From the NCBI GenBank assembly GCA_017535925.1, contig JAFXTD010000027.1:62001-126000 (forward strand): a stretch of 64,000 nucleotides of DNA. The letters run 5' to 3'. The stretch is from Selenomonadaceae bacterium (GTDB taxonomy: Bacteria; Bacillota; Negativicutes; Selenomonadales; Selenomonadaceae). The first letter of the stretch is position 1. Every line of letters starts with the position of its first letter. The position numbers were made by a program, and so were the translations under genes. Below are positions 16,507-25,220 of this stretch, piece after piece. The notes under the pieces were generated by a model. That model did no database searches. It was given only the letters and a program-made list of their open reading frames with translations, and had not been told where the DNA came from.

Positions 16507-17512
16507 CGAAAAATTTCAATTTGACATGGCGGCGGAGTTGCTGAAAAAATTTTTGCCTGCCGAAATGCAAGAGGCGGCTTTGAAAGAATTGAACGCCGAG
16601 CGCGAAGAAAAATCCCTTGAGCCTAAAGAAAAATTCAGCGCGAGTGACAGAGCGGCAATCCTCGTCGAGGCTCTTCCCTACATACAAGAGTTTCACGGCA
16701 AGACGATTGTAATCAAATACGGCGGCAATGCAATGGTCAACGACGAACTCAAGGCTTCCGTCATGCAAGACGTTGCGTTGATGAAATTCGTCGGGATAAA
16801 CGTCGTTATCGTTCACGGCGGCGGTCCGGAAATTACCGGCTTCCTCAAAAAACTCGGCAAGGAAAGTTCTTTCGTGAGCGGCTTGCGTGTCACTGACGAG
16901 GAGACTGTTGAAATTGCGGAGATGGTTCTTGACGGCAAAATAAATTCGGAAATTGTCACGCTGTTAAATCGTCGAGGCTTGAGGGCAGTCGGCTTGAGCG
17001 GCAAGGACGCCGATTTGATTCAAGCAGAAAAAAAATTGGCGACGGTCTACGAAGACGGCGAGAAAACCAAAGTTGACATCGGCTACGTCGGCAAGGCAAA
17101 GCAAGTAAATATTCAAATCGTCGAAGATTTAATCGGTCAAGGTTATGTCCCCGTGATTGCTCCCATTGGCGTCGGCGAGGACGGCGAAAGCTACAACATC
17201 AACGCCGATTACGTGGCGGCTGACATTGCCGGCGCGCTCAAGGCAGAAAAACTTTTGCTCCTCACCGATACAGAAGGCGTTTACAAAAATTTTGAGGACA
17301 AGAAAAGTTTTATTTCGACGCTCAAAGCTGATGAGGCGCGGGCTTTTATCAAAGACGGTATCATAAGCGGCGGCATGATTCCCAAAGTCGAAGCTTGCCT
17401 GCGCGCACTGGACAGAGGCACGAACAAAGCTTACATTATCGACGGAAGACTTCCTCACTCGATTATCTTGGAGCTGTTCACGGCGGCGGGGCTTGGCACA
17501 GAGGTTTTGTAA
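16499..17512 (+). CDS. argB: Acetylglutamate kinase with N-terminal extension
   Basis: ArgB phosphorylates N-acetylglutamate in the second step of arginine synthesis. The kinase core shows IVIKYGGNAMVNDELKASVM, VVIVHGGGPEI, SGLRVTDEETVEIAEMVLDG and GGMIPKVEACLRALDRG. The ATG at 16499 has GGGAGG just upstream and overlaps the recT stop. From this start the protein is 337 residues, about 45 more than usual. The extra N-terminal helix-rich segment (MINEKFQFDMAAELLKKFLP...) lacks an internal Met near the family's normal start, so the extension is probably translated. Confidence 0.95.
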   Translation: MINEKFQFDMAAELLKKFLPAEMQEAALKELNAEREEKSLEPKEKFSASDRAAILVEALPYIQEFHGKTIVIKYGGNAMVNDELKASVMQDVALMKFVGINVVIVHGGGPEITGFLKKLGKESSFVSGLRVTDEETVEIAEMVLDGKINSEIVTLLNRRGLRAVGLSGKDADLIQAEKKLATVYEDGEKTKVDIGYVGKAKQVNIQIVEDLIGQGYVPVIAPIGVGEDGESYNINADYVAADIAGALKAEKLLLLTDTEGVYKNFEDKKSFISTLKADEARAFIKDGIISGGMIPKVEACLRALDRGTNKAYIIDGRLPHSIILELFTAAGLGTEVL

Positions 17513-17524
17513 GTGGTTGAGATT

Positions 17525-17632
17525 ATGACGACCTACTCAATGCGCGAAAAAATTTTGGACAGTCTGTGCGATTTGCGGCAACTTGAAGGCGTCGAGTCGC
17601 TTGGCAGAAATAACGGTAAAATTGAGGAGTGA
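17525..17632 (+). CDS. Possible 35-residue small protein between argB and argD
   Basis: A short frame starts at an ATG 12 bases after the argB stop and ends in a TGA that overlaps the argD ribosome binding region. It would encode MTTYSMREKILDSLCDLRQL and about 15 further residues, mostly polar and helical. A GTG at 17513 would add four residues. There is no strong ribosome binding site of its own, so translation would rely on coupling to argB. I do not recognise it, and it may be only spacer. Confidence 0.3.
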   Translation: MTTYSMREKILDSLCDLRQLEGVESLGRNNGKIEE

Positions 17633-17637
17633 TTCTT

Positions 17638-18834
17638 TTGACTGAAGAAAAAATTTTTGAGCGGGACGACAAAAATTATCTGCCCGTGTTCAAGCGTTAC
17701 AAGATTGTTTTGGAGCGCGGCGAGGGTGCTTACCTCTACGACATCAACGGCAAAAAATATATCGACTTCCTCGCGGGCATCGCCGTCAATGTTTTGGGGC
17801 ACAATTACCCGCCGCTCGTCAAAGCAATTTCCGAACAGGCTGCGAAAGTCATTCACGTGAGCAATCTTTACTACACGCAAGCCCAAGCCAACGCCGCCGC
17901 AAAACTTGTCAAGTTGAGCGGACTGGACAGAGCCTTCTTTGCGAATTCCGGCGCGGAAGCCAACGAGGGCGCAATCAAAATCGCCCGCAAGTTCGCAAAA
18001 AAATTTTCCGCCGATAAAACGCAAATTATCACGGCTTGGGACAGCTTTCACGGCAGAACGCTTGCGACCTTAACCGCGACAGGTCAGCCGAAATATCACA
18101 AAGGCTTTGAACCTCTGCCCGAAGGTTTCGATTACGTTCACTTCAACGACGCCGACGAGCTTGCCGAAAAAATTTCCGATAAGACTTGCGCGGTCATGCT
18201 TGAGACGATTCAGGGTGAGGGCGGCGTTTATCCTCCGAAAAATGATTACCTCAAAAAAGTCCGCGAGCTCTGCGACAAACACAATGCCCTTTTGATTCTT
18301 GACGAAATTCAATCGGGCATCGGGCGCAGCGGAAAATTTTTTGCTTACGAAAAATACAGAATCAAACCCGATATCGTCACGCTTGCAAAAGGTTTGGCGG
18401 GCGGCGTTCCGATTGGTGCTTTTATCGTCACGGAAGAAGTTGCTCAAGCTTTTCACGCGGGCGACCACGGCACGACCTTTGGCGGAAATCCTCTGGCATG
18501 CGCGGCGGCTAATGTTGTCCTCGATACCGTCCCGAACGAAAAATTTTTGGCGCACGTTGCAGAGGTCGGAAAATATTTCAAAGAAAAACTTATCGGCTTG
18601 CAAAAAAAATATCCCGAACAAATTCGGGAGATTCGCGGCGAAGGATTAATCTTGGGCGCACAACTTGACAAGCCCAAACGTTCGGGCGTCGAAATCGTCA
18701 ACGAGTGCATGAAACGCGGCGCGATTATTAACTGCACGGTCGGCACGGTTTTGAGATTCGTTCCGCCGCTGATTATCACGGAGGCGCAAGTCGACGAGGT
18801 TATAAATATTTTGGATGAAGTTTTTGGAGATTAA
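17638..18834 (+). CDS. argD: Acetylornithine aminotransferase
   Basis: ArgD is a class III PLP-dependent aminotransferase converting N-acetylglutamate semialdehyde to N-acetylornithine. Visible signatures are FFANSGAEANEGAIKIARKF, AWDSFHGRTLATLTATGQPK, LILDEIQSGIGRSGKFFAYE and PDIVTLAKGLAGGVPIGAF, where the Lys of LAKG is the Schiff-base lysine. The start is taken as the TTG at 17638, eight bases after GAGGAG; a GTG at 17629 overlaps that site. Length (398 residues) is normal. It is followed after 3 bases by a glycosyltransferase gene. Confidence 0.95.
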   Translation: MTEEKIFERDDKNYLPVFKRYKIVLERGEGAYLYDINGKKYIDFLAGIAVNVLGHNYPPLVKAISEQAAKVIHVSNLYYTQAQANAAAKLVKLSGLDRAFFANSGAEANEGAIKIARKFAKKFSADKTQIITAWDSFHGRTLATLTATGQPKYHKGFEPLPEGFDYVHFNDADELAEKISDKTCAVMLETIQGEGGVYPPKNDYLKKVRELCDKHNALLILDEIQSGIGRSGKFFAYEKYRIKPDIVTLAKGLAGGVPIGAFIVTEEVAQAFHAGDHGTTFGGNPLACAAANVVLDTVPNEKFLAHVAEVGKYFKEKLIGLQKKYPEQIREIRGEGLILGAQLDKPKRSGVEIVNECMKRGAIINCTVGTVLRFVPPLIITEAQVDEVINILDEVFGD

Positions 18835-18837
18835 ATC

Positions 18838-20085
18838 ATGGTCGACAAAAATTTATTCCTGCACAATTTGGCGGTCGTTGCCATTCTCAAGAACGAGGGA
18901 CCTTATCTCAAAGAGTGGCTTGATTATCATCTGCTGGCGGGCGTCGAACATTTTTATCTTTACGACAACGAAAGCCCCGACAATCAAGCCGAAGTTGCAA
19001 AGCCATACGTTGAGGCGGGTCTCGTCGATTATTTTCCTCTGCCCGGCAAAGTCATGCAATGTGCCGCATATAATGATGCCGTTAAACGATTCAAATTTCA
19101 TTGTCGATACATGGCGTTCATTGACGGTGACGAATTTATTTTCCCAAAAAGCAATCGGAGTATCGTTGAGGTCGTCGACGAAATTTTATCGGGCAACCCG
19201 AACGCGGCGGGTTTGGCGATTAACTGGCAAATGTTCGGTTCCAACGGACAAGTTAAAGCAGATTATTCAAGAGGCGTGCTTGAAAGATTTACGCGGCGCG
19301 CTCCGAAAGATTATACACCCGCCGGCGGTGAAACAAATTCTCTTATAAAGACCGTAACGAATCCGCGAAAGATAAATTTTTTTGGCAGCCCACATTTTTC
19401 GAATTATTTTGAAGGATGTTATTCTGTAAATGAAAACGGCAAACTCGTGACAGGCGGTTACAGTGCTCCCGTGACTGCAGAAAAAATCGTCGTCAATCAC
19501 TACTACACAAAATCTTATGAAGAATACGCCAAAAAGGTCAATCGAGGCAGGTCAGATATATTGCAACCACGCGAGCTTAAGGATTTTGAGCATGATGACC
19601 GTAACGAGGAATTTGACGATGACATTTTAAAATATCGTGACGCGCAGGCGAAAACTTATCAGCCGCCCGATATGGCACACGCTGACGAAAAATTATTCAA
19701 CGCGCTTGCAAAAAACTTATCTCCGACGCTTATGCCGACCACGCCGCCGCAATTCTACGCCGGGAAAACGGAAACGTTCCTCACTTGCCGCGCAATTGCT
19801 GCTTACCTAAAGACAAAACTTACCGACGACACGCCCGCAAAATTTTTCGAAGAGGTTTCACTCAATGCAATTCTTAAATCTTTGGGCGGCATGAATTTTG
19901 CGGATGCAAGGCTTTTGATTCGCGAGCTGCCCAATCTTTTGAGCTTGCCCTATCCCGCCGTGAAAGACTTGCGAGGAGCCGCGCTGAATTTTATTCCGCA
20001 AATGATGAACGTCACGCGCCGGAACATTATGTGGAAAGATTACGTCGAACTGGATTATCTTCAAGACTTGCTGAAACTTATTTAG
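18838..20085 (+). CDS. GT92-like glycosyltransferase
   Basis: The 415-residue product has a GT-A fold start with LAVVAILKNEGPYLKEWLDY and HLLAGVEHFYLYDNESPDNQ, followed by the metal-binding DxD-type segment YMAFIDGDEFIFP and a conserved VNHYYTKSYEEYAKK. This pattern is that of the glycosyltransferase 92 (DUF23) group, whose bacterial members mostly sit in polysaccharide loci. The last 130 residues are helical and less conserved. It is wedged between argD (3 bases away) and argF (15 bases away), so it is transcribed with arginine genes although it has no evident role in arginine synthesis. Confidence 0.8.
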   Translation: MVDKNLFLHNLAVVAILKNEGPYLKEWLDYHLLAGVEHFYLYDNESPDNQAEVAKPYVEAGLVDYFPLPGKVMQCAAYNDAVKRFKFHCRYMAFIDGDEFIFPKSNRSIVEVVDEILSGNPNAAGLAINWQMFGSNGQVKADYSRGVLERFTRRAPKDYTPAGGETNSLIKTVTNPRKINFFGSPHFSNYFEGCYSVNENGKLVTGGYSAPVTAEKIVVNHYYTKSYEEYAKKVNRGRSDILQPRELKDFEHDDRNEEFDDDILKYRDAQAKTYQPPDMAHADEKLFNALAKNLSPTLMPTTPPQFYAGKTETFLTCRAIAAYLKTKLTDDTPAKFFEEVSLNAILKSLGGMNFADARLLIRELPNLLSLPYPAVKDLRGAALNFIPQMMNVTRRNIMWKDYVELDYLQDLLKLI

Positions 20086-20100
20086 GGAGGTTGAAAAATT

Positions 20101-21030
20101 TTGTTGAAGGGAAAAGATTTACTTTCGATTCACGATTTGAGCACAGACGAGGTTCAAGAAATTATTGACTTCGCGGCACAATTAAAAGTCATGCAGAAGG
20201 CGGGCGTCGAACACAAGCTCCTCGCGGGCAAAACACTCGGCATGATTTTTGAAAAGTCCTCGACACGGACAAGAGTTTCATTCGAGGTCGGTATCTTCCA
20301 ACTGGGCGGCACGGGTCTGTTCCTGTCAAGCAAAGACTTGCAACTGGGGCGCGGCGAACCGATTAAAGACACCGCAAGAGTTTTGGCGCGTTACCTCGAC
20401 GGGATTATGATTCGCACTTTCGAACAGGCAAAAGTCGAGGAGCTTGCAAAGTACGCTGACATTCCCGTCATAAACGGCTTGACCGATTTGCTTCATCCTT
20501 GCCAAGTGTTGACCGATTTGCTGACGATTCGCGAGCACAAGGGCAAAAACTTCCGCGCACTGAAAATGGCTTACGTCGGCGACGGCAACAACATGACCAA
20601 TTCTTATCTTTACGGCGCGGCGAAAGTCGGCATGACGCTTGCGGTTGCCACGCCCGCGAATTACAAGCCGAATCAAAGAGTTTTCGAGAACGCACTTGCC
20701 GACGCAGAAGAGACCGGCGCAAAACTTTCTTGGACGGAAAATCCGCTTGAGGCTGTCAAAGACGCCGACATTATCGCCACCGACACTTGGGCAAGCATGG
20801 GGCAAGAGGCTGAACACGACGCCCGCAAGAAAATTTTTGCGCCTTATCAAGTCAATAAAAATCTTTTGAGCGGCGCGAGCAAAAATGTAATCGTCTTGCA
20901 CTGCCTGCCCGCCTATCGCGGCGAGGAAATTACCGACGACGTTTTCGAGGACAATGCGCCCGTCATCTTCGATGAGGCGGAAAATCGCTTGCACACGCAA
21001 AAGGCAATCATGGCTTTGACTATGGGCTGA
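20101..21030 (+). CDS. argF: Ornithine carbamoyltransferase
   Basis: ArgF makes citrulline from ornithine and carbamoyl phosphate. The 309-residue product shows the carbamoyl-phosphate loop SSTRTR (residues 53-58), the HPCQVLTD motif, the ornithine-binding DTWASMGQE and the HCLPAYRGEEI signature. The start is a TTG preceded by GGGAGG at nine to ten bases. It closes the recT-argB-argD-GT-argF unit and is followed by a MITE-like repeat and a bidirectional terminator. Confidence 0.96.
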   Translation: MLKGKDLLSIHDLSTDEVQEIIDFAAQLKVMQKAGVEHKLLAGKTLGMIFEKSSTRTRVSFEVGIFQLGGTGLFLSSKDLQLGRGEPIKDTARVLARYLDGIMIRTFEQAKVEELAKYADIPVINGLTDLLHPCQVLTDLLTIREHKGKNFRALKMAYVGDGNNMTNSYLYGAAKVGMTLAVATPANYKPNQRVFENALADAEETGAKLSWTENPLEAVKDADIIATDTWASMGQEAEHDARKKIFAPYQVNKNLLSGASKNVIVLHCLPAYRGEEITDDVFEDNAPVIFDEAENRLHTQKAIMALTMG

Positions 21031-21034
21031 AATT

Positions 21035-21197
21035 AGGGGCTGTTGGTAAATTAGGGAGTGTTGGTAAATTCAATCGACGGCTGAGATTGAGCGTTTCAAT
21101 GATTTTTATTTTTAAATCTACTTTTCTTTTGGGCGACCGTCATCCATGACGGTCGGGCACTCGCCAACCGCTGCTTTTGAATTTACCAACAGCCCCT
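21035..21197. repeat. MITE-like element with 18-bp terminal inverted repeats
   Basis: The left end reads GGGGCTGTTGGTAAATT and the right end is its exact complement. Both ends are flanked by TA, as in IS630/mariner-type insertions. A second, diverged copy of the left end lies just inside. The interior contains a palindromic ACCGTCATCCATGACGGT and has no gene. A close relative lies at 63549-63747. Confidence 0.75.
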
Positions 21198-21243
21198 AGA
21201 TAAAAAAATAAAAGTCATGATTCACTCAATCGAAGAAACGAAC

Positions 21244-21284
21244 ACAAAAAAAGACCGACGATAAATTTCATCGGTCTTTTTAAT
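21244..21284. terminator. Bidirectional terminator between argF and fliT
   Basis: Arms AAAGACCGA and TCGGTCTTT flank a 12-base loop, with A residues before and T residues after, so it can serve both converging operons. Confidence 0.75.
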
Positions 21285-21288
21285 TTCG

Positions 21289-21642
21289 TCAATATTTTCT
21301 GTTGAAAACCGTCCCGCGAAAGTTCGCCGACTCAATCAAGTCATAGGAACGCACCGCGCTGTTTTGCCGCCGCGACTTGTTGAGCCAAGCCTTCGCCCGA
21401 TACATTATCTGCTTGTCCATCGGAATTATCTGTTCAATCAGCTTTTTACATTCTTCGGAATCGCGATAATTATTTTCGGGCAACGCCTTCATTTGCTCGA
21501 TAAGCCGTCCGCGTTGGTCGACAAGCTCCATAAACAACTCGCTGTCTTTCTGGTCGCTGAACTTCAAAAGCTCCTTCGTCAATGAAAAATATTTCTGCCA
21601 AAGGATTCGCGCTTGTTTCAAAGTTTCTTCCGTGTCAGGCAT
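21289..21642 (-). CDS. FliT-like flagellar export chaperone
   Basis: The 117-residue, fully helical and charged product is the last gene of the late flagellar operon, directly behind fliS. Its size and position fit FliT, the chaperone of the cap protein FliD, although sequence conservation in this family is weak. The ATG at 21642 overlaps the fliS stop by 8 bases; an in-frame start at 21675 lies inside fliS and is less likely. Its C-terminal half is basic (KAWLNKSRRQNSAVRSYD). Confidence 0.6.
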   Translation of the reverse strand: MPDTEETLKQARILWQKYFSLTKELLKFSDQKDSELFMELVDQRGRLIEQMKALPENNYRDSEECKKLIEQIIPMDKQIMYRAKAWLNKSRRQNSAVRSYDLIESANFRGTVFNRKY

Positions 21643-22039
21643 AACCTTTACCGCCCGCGCCTTCGCCTTTTTCAAGACGTGCCGACTTCATTGCCTGGAA
21701 CCAAGCGTCGCGTAATTCGGTGACAATTCCCTTTGCCTCGTCGATTTGCGCCAAGTCGCTCTTGATATTGCCCTCGACAAGTCTGTCGTAAATGTAATTG
21801 TACAGCGGGAGCAACTGGTGAGCTATGTCGTAATCAAAATTCAAAGTCAAACGAAATTCCGAGATTATACGCTGGGCTTTCTGCAAAGAATTGTTGGCTT
21901 CCTCATAATTTTTTTGTTCGAGGAATGCTCTGCCGTCGTCGATAAACTTCAAGCAACCGTTGTACAGCATAAGCGTCAAATGTTCCGGCGGCGCGTTCAA
22001 AATCCTCTGCTGTCTGTATGCTTCTGCCGCATTTACCAT
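21635..22039 (-). CDS. fliS: Flagellin chaperone FliS
   Basis: The 134-residue product matches FliS: AYRQQRILNAPPEHLTLMLY and NGCLKFIDDGRAFLEQKNYE, then the helical core DYDIAHQLLPLYNYIYDRLV and LRDAWFQAM. FliS binds the flagellin C-terminus in the cytoplasm and prevents early polymerisation. It follows fliD and overlaps the fliT-like gene, the usual fliD-fliS-fliT order. Confidence 0.95.
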   Translation of the reverse strand: MVNAAEAYRQQRILNAPPEHLTLMLYNGCLKFIDDGRAFLEQKNYEEANNSLQKAQRIISEFRLTLNFDYDIAHQLLPLYNYIYDRLVEGNIKSDLAQIDEAKGIVTELRDAWFQAMKSARLEKGEGAGGKGYA

Positions 22040-22082
22040 ATATCACATCACCTTCCGTTTGGTTTGATTGTTAATCGCCAAA

Positions 22083-23981
22083 TTAAGATTGACTGCCCAT
22101 GACGTAGTTAAGTTGCATACCCAACTTCGCGAGCGTCGATTCCATAGCGTCGTATTTTTTGTAGAGCGCGTCCTCGAAAGAATTCATCAGCTTTTTGAAG
22201 TTACTCATCTTGGTTTGCAGATTGCGCAAGAGGTTGTTCAAGTCGCTGTCTTCGGTGATATCGGCTGAAGAACCCGCACGGTCTTTTATAAGTTTGTTCG
22301 CGCTGACGAAAATGTCGCCGAGACGTTGAGCGATACCGTTGCCGTTTGATTCACTTGTGACTTTGATAATGTTGCCGTTTGCGTCCTTTTCTGTTTTGTA
22401 AACTGCACTGCCGGTTGTCGTGTCTGTGCTTTCCAACTTCGCAAAGACATTGTAAACGGCGTCGGGATCTTCGGCAAGAGCTTTTTTGAGTTTGTCCTCG
22501 TCGAGAACCAACTGACCTTTAATGCCCGTCGTCGAAACGCCCAAGCTGTAAATCGAATTGTACTTGCTGTTAATGCCGCTGACCGTTTCGGAGACCGCGT
22601 CGCGCATGGTTTGAATAACTTTGCCGAGCGTCTGGTCGTGATAGAGCATGCCCGCCTTAGCTTTCTCTTCCCACTTGGTGATTTGGTCTTCCTTCATTTG
22701 GTCTTTCTGCGATTGCGTGAGCGGCTTGTAATCGGAATTGGGCTTCTCGTCATATTTGGCATAAAGGTCGGCGAGGAGCTTGTTGTAATCCGTAATGAAA
22801 CTTTTAACTTTGTCGATAATCGAATCGGTGTCCTGCGCGACGGAAACAGTCGCCGCGCCTGTAGCTGCCGTCGTGTTGAGCGCGGTGTAGGTGACGCCGT
22901 TGACGGTCTTTTTATTGTCCGTGATGTCGTTATATACAACACCGTCAATTTTCATGACGCCATACGAACCCACTGCTTCGGCAGTCTTACCGGCTCCTGC
23001 AAATGTCAATGCACTGCCGCCGGCGTCTTTGGTTTTATCAGTAGTATCATTGTTGTCGGTCAGTGTTGCCGGGTCGTAAAGTTCACCGTCTCTTGACTGA
23101 TAAAGTTTCAATGAATCAAGAAATCTCGCTGCAACCGTCCCTGCATAAGAAACATTCGAGGTACCGGCAGAAGAATAAGAATCGTTTCCCGTAGTTATGG
23201 AAATTGTATTTTCCGCGCCGCCTTTTGTGTTGTAAAGCGAAAAGTTGTCGTTGACGGAATCATAAGCAGCCCTGATGTTAAGACCTGCGGCATTAATTTT
23301 GGAAACCAAATCGTTCAAAGTGGCTCCGTTGTTTATCTCCTCAAAGGTAAAGGAAATTTCTTCTTTTTTGTAAGCACCTTCAATATCGTTTCCGGCGGAG
23401 TCTTTTTCCAATGTAGCACCGTCACTTATAAAGAAACTTATCGCTTTCGCTTTATTTTCATTGGTCAAATCGGCACTGACTGAACCAATGCCAGTAGTAC
23501 CGTCAGGTTTATTCAGTGGTACGTACGTAGCTTTTTTAGTGTCGGTATCCACAGTAAGAGATTTAAAGAGTATGTTCTTAAGCTCAATGCTTGTGCTGTC
23601 CGAATCCACATTACCGTTACCGTCGTAGCGTGTAAGTTTTCCCGTGCTTAGAAGGTAAGCGTTGGAGCTTAGCTTTTCGACTTCAACTTTGTGGCTCATA
23701 AGCGGCGCATTGGAGTTCGCCATAACACTGACCGCCGAAGAAGTACTTTCCGCGCTCTTGGCGTTCATGGTGTTTGACATTTTGTATTGTGAAAGAGTCG
23801 ACGCATTGAACGTGGTGATTTTGCTGCTGAGTTCAAGGTAATCAGCTTTCATCCACTCGTTCTTCGTGTATTTTTGTGCCATCTTGTCGTATTCGTTTTG
23901 CTTGCTCATCATGCCGACTTTAACCATCGACTCGATGTCCATGCCCGAACCCGACAAGCCGTAAATTCCATTGACACCCAT
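22083..23981 (-). CDS. fliD: Flagellar filament cap protein FliD
   Basis: The 632-residue product has the FliD N-terminal domain (GVNGIYGLSGSGMDIESMVK), an Ala/Thr/Ser-rich central region, and the C-terminal FliD domain (GINSKYNSIYSLGVSTTGIK to KYDAMESTLAKLGMQLNYVM). FliD caps the growing filament and guides flagellin insertion. The central portion is long and low in complexity, as expected for the surface-exposed variable part. It lies between flaG and fliS with normal spacing. Confidence 0.95.
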   Translation of the reverse strand: MGVNGIYGLSGSGMDIESMVKVGMMSKQNEYDKMAQKYTKNEWMKADYLELSSKITTFNASTLSQYKMSNTMNAKSAESTSSAVSVMANSNAPLMSHKVEVEKLSSNAYLLSTGKLTRYDGNGNVDSDSTSIELKNILFKSLTVDTDTKKATYVPLNKPDGTTGIGSVSADLTNENKAKAISFFISDGATLEKDSAGNDIEGAYKKEEISFTFEEINNGATLNDLVSKINAAGLNIRAAYDSVNDNFSLYNTKGGAENTISITTGNDSYSSAGTSNVSYAGTVAARFLDSLKLYQSRDGELYDPATLTDNNDTTDKTKDAGGSALTFAGAGKTAEAVGSYGVMKIDGVVYNDITDNKKTVNGVTYTALNTTAATGAATVSVAQDTDSIIDKVKSFITDYNKLLADLYAKYDEKPNSDYKPLTQSQKDQMKEDQITKWEEKAKAGMLYHDQTLGKVIQTMRDAVSETVSGINSKYNSIYSLGVSTTGIKGQLVLDEDKLKKALAEDPDAVYNVFAKLESTDTTTGSAVYKTEKDANGNIIKVTSESNGNGIAQRLGDIFVSANKLIKDRAGSSADITEDSDLNNLLRNLQTKMSNFKKLMNSFEDALYKKYDAMESTLAKLGMQLNYVMGSQS

Positions 23982-24009
23982 GGTAATCCCTCCTTAGAAG
24001 GGCGTCTGT

Positions 24010-24450
24010 TCAAACTGCCCTGTCAATGAACGCGCCCAGCCAATCCTTAGCCTTAATCATGTTTTCAATCATTTCTTCGGGCGGAAATTCTTTTATGACC
24101 TCGTTGGTTTTCTTGTCAATCATTTTGACGTTAAACATTTCGACTTCTTTGTTGTACTTGAACTCGACGTCGCAGTTGATTTTGTCCATGAGCTTGTTGA
24201 AAGTTTCCGTCATTTCGCTGACAGACTTCTCCGACATTGTGCCAGGTTCCAAGCGCGCTTCCTGCTTTTGCTCTTCTTTTTCTGCGGGAGTCAATGCTTC
24301 CAGAGGTTTCGCAGCGACAGATTGAGAAGAGCCGGGTTGCGTGGAAACAGGTTTAATCCGTGCGAAGTCCTGCTCACCTACAGGCTTTGTGCTTGGAGCC
24401 GAGTCTACAACGACCGCCGCCGTGACCATGTCATTAAGTTTCCCTACCAT
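24010..24450 (-). CDS. flaG: FlaG-family flagellar protein
   Basis: The 146-residue product has a disordered Pro/Ser/Glu-rich N-terminal half. The C-terminal half is of FlaG type, with FNKLMDKINCDVEFKYNKEV and NEVIKEFPPEEMIENMIKAK. FlaG proteins affect filament length by an unclear mechanism. Its place immediately before fliD is the normal one. Confidence 0.88.
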   Translation of the reverse strand: MVGKLNDMVTAAVVVDSAPSTKPVGEQDFARIKPVSTQPGSSQSVAAKPLEALTPAEKEEQKQEARLEPGTMSEKSVSEMTETFNKLMDKINCDVEFKYNKEVEMFNVKMIDKKTNEVIKEFPPEEMIENMIKAKDWLGAFIDRAV

Positions 24451-24487
24451 AATAAAACACTCCTTTGTTAAATTTAGGAATTGGTTC

Positions 24488-24715
24488 CTAATTGTTTTTC
24501 AGCGGCAACGCGCCGTGCAAATCGACGTTCAACTTTTGAGCCGCCTTTTGATTTTCTTCTTGTATCGCACGATAGATTTCGCCGCGATAAATTTTTATGT
24601 CTCGCGGTGCATCAATCGCAATACGCACATTTTCGCCCTGAACTTCCACGACGTTTATAACAATGTTGTCGCCAATCATTATTTGTTGACGAGGCTTCCT
24701 CGTCAAGACCAGCAT
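24488..24715 (-). CDS. csrA: Carbon storage regulator CsrA
   Basis: From the ATG at 24715, preceded by GGAGGGG, the product is 75 residues: MLVLTRKPRQQIMIGDNIVI, then VRIAIDAPRDIKIYRGEIYR. CsrA is an RNA-binding dimer that represses translation at GGA motifs, notably on flagellin mRNA. It overlaps no neighbour but follows fliW by 4 bases, and FliW is its protein antagonist, so the pair forms the FliW-CsrA switch for flagellin synthesis. Confidence 0.97.
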   Translation of the reverse strand: MLVLTRKPRQQIMIGDNIVINVVEVQGENVRIAIDAPRDIKIYRGEIYRAIQEENQKAAQKLNVDLHGALPLKNN

Positions 24716-24719
24716 TGAT

Positions 24720-25169
24720 TCACCCCTCCTTTTTATCAGATTCGGGGAAGAGGCGGTGTTTGGTCGTGTAGTTGCTCTTTTCCAAGACGACCTGCTTGGC
24801 TTGCATGTTTGCGCCGTTGAGGACAATGGGAGCCAAGAGATTTGCCGTCATGTAGCGAATTGAGCCGTTCGGGATTGTAACCATTGAATAATAGAACACG
24901 TTTTCGCTGTCTTTAATGTCGAGTTCCTTGACTGTTACATCGTCAATTTCAAAGGTGTAGTCATTGAAGAACAGGAAAGGAATCGTCAACAGGAAAGCCA
25001 AATCCGGCGACTTAAGCGACTGCATGAAATAGTACGGGCTCTCTTCTTCGTAGGGCAAGATAACAAATTCGTGCTCGTCCTCGAACGCGGGGATGCCGTC
25101 CTTGAAATACACGATTTTCTTTTCGTCAACCTCAATCTCACCAAATCTGCTGGTATAAATTTTACGCAT
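24720..25169 (-). CDS. fliW: Flagellar assembly factor FliW
   Basis: The 149-residue product carries FliW signatures: TSRFGEIEVDEKKIVYFKDG, IPAFEDEHEFVILPYEEESP, YYFMQSLKSPDLAFLLTIPF and SIRYMTANLLAPIVLN. FliW binds CsrA or flagellin and so couples flagellin translation to export. It lies directly upstream of csrA. Confidence 0.96.
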   Translation of the reverse strand: MRKIYTSRFGEIEVDEKKIVYFKDGIPAFEDEHEFVILPYEEESPYYFMQSLKSPDLAFLLTIPFLFFNDYTFEIDDVTVKELDIKDSENVFYYSMVTIPNGSIRYMTANLLAPIVLNGANMQAKQVVLEKSNYTTKHRLFPESDKKEG

Positions 25170-25220
25170 GTAACTTTCCTCCTCTGAACTTTCCCCGACA
25201 GAATGAAAAACTTTTCTCGG

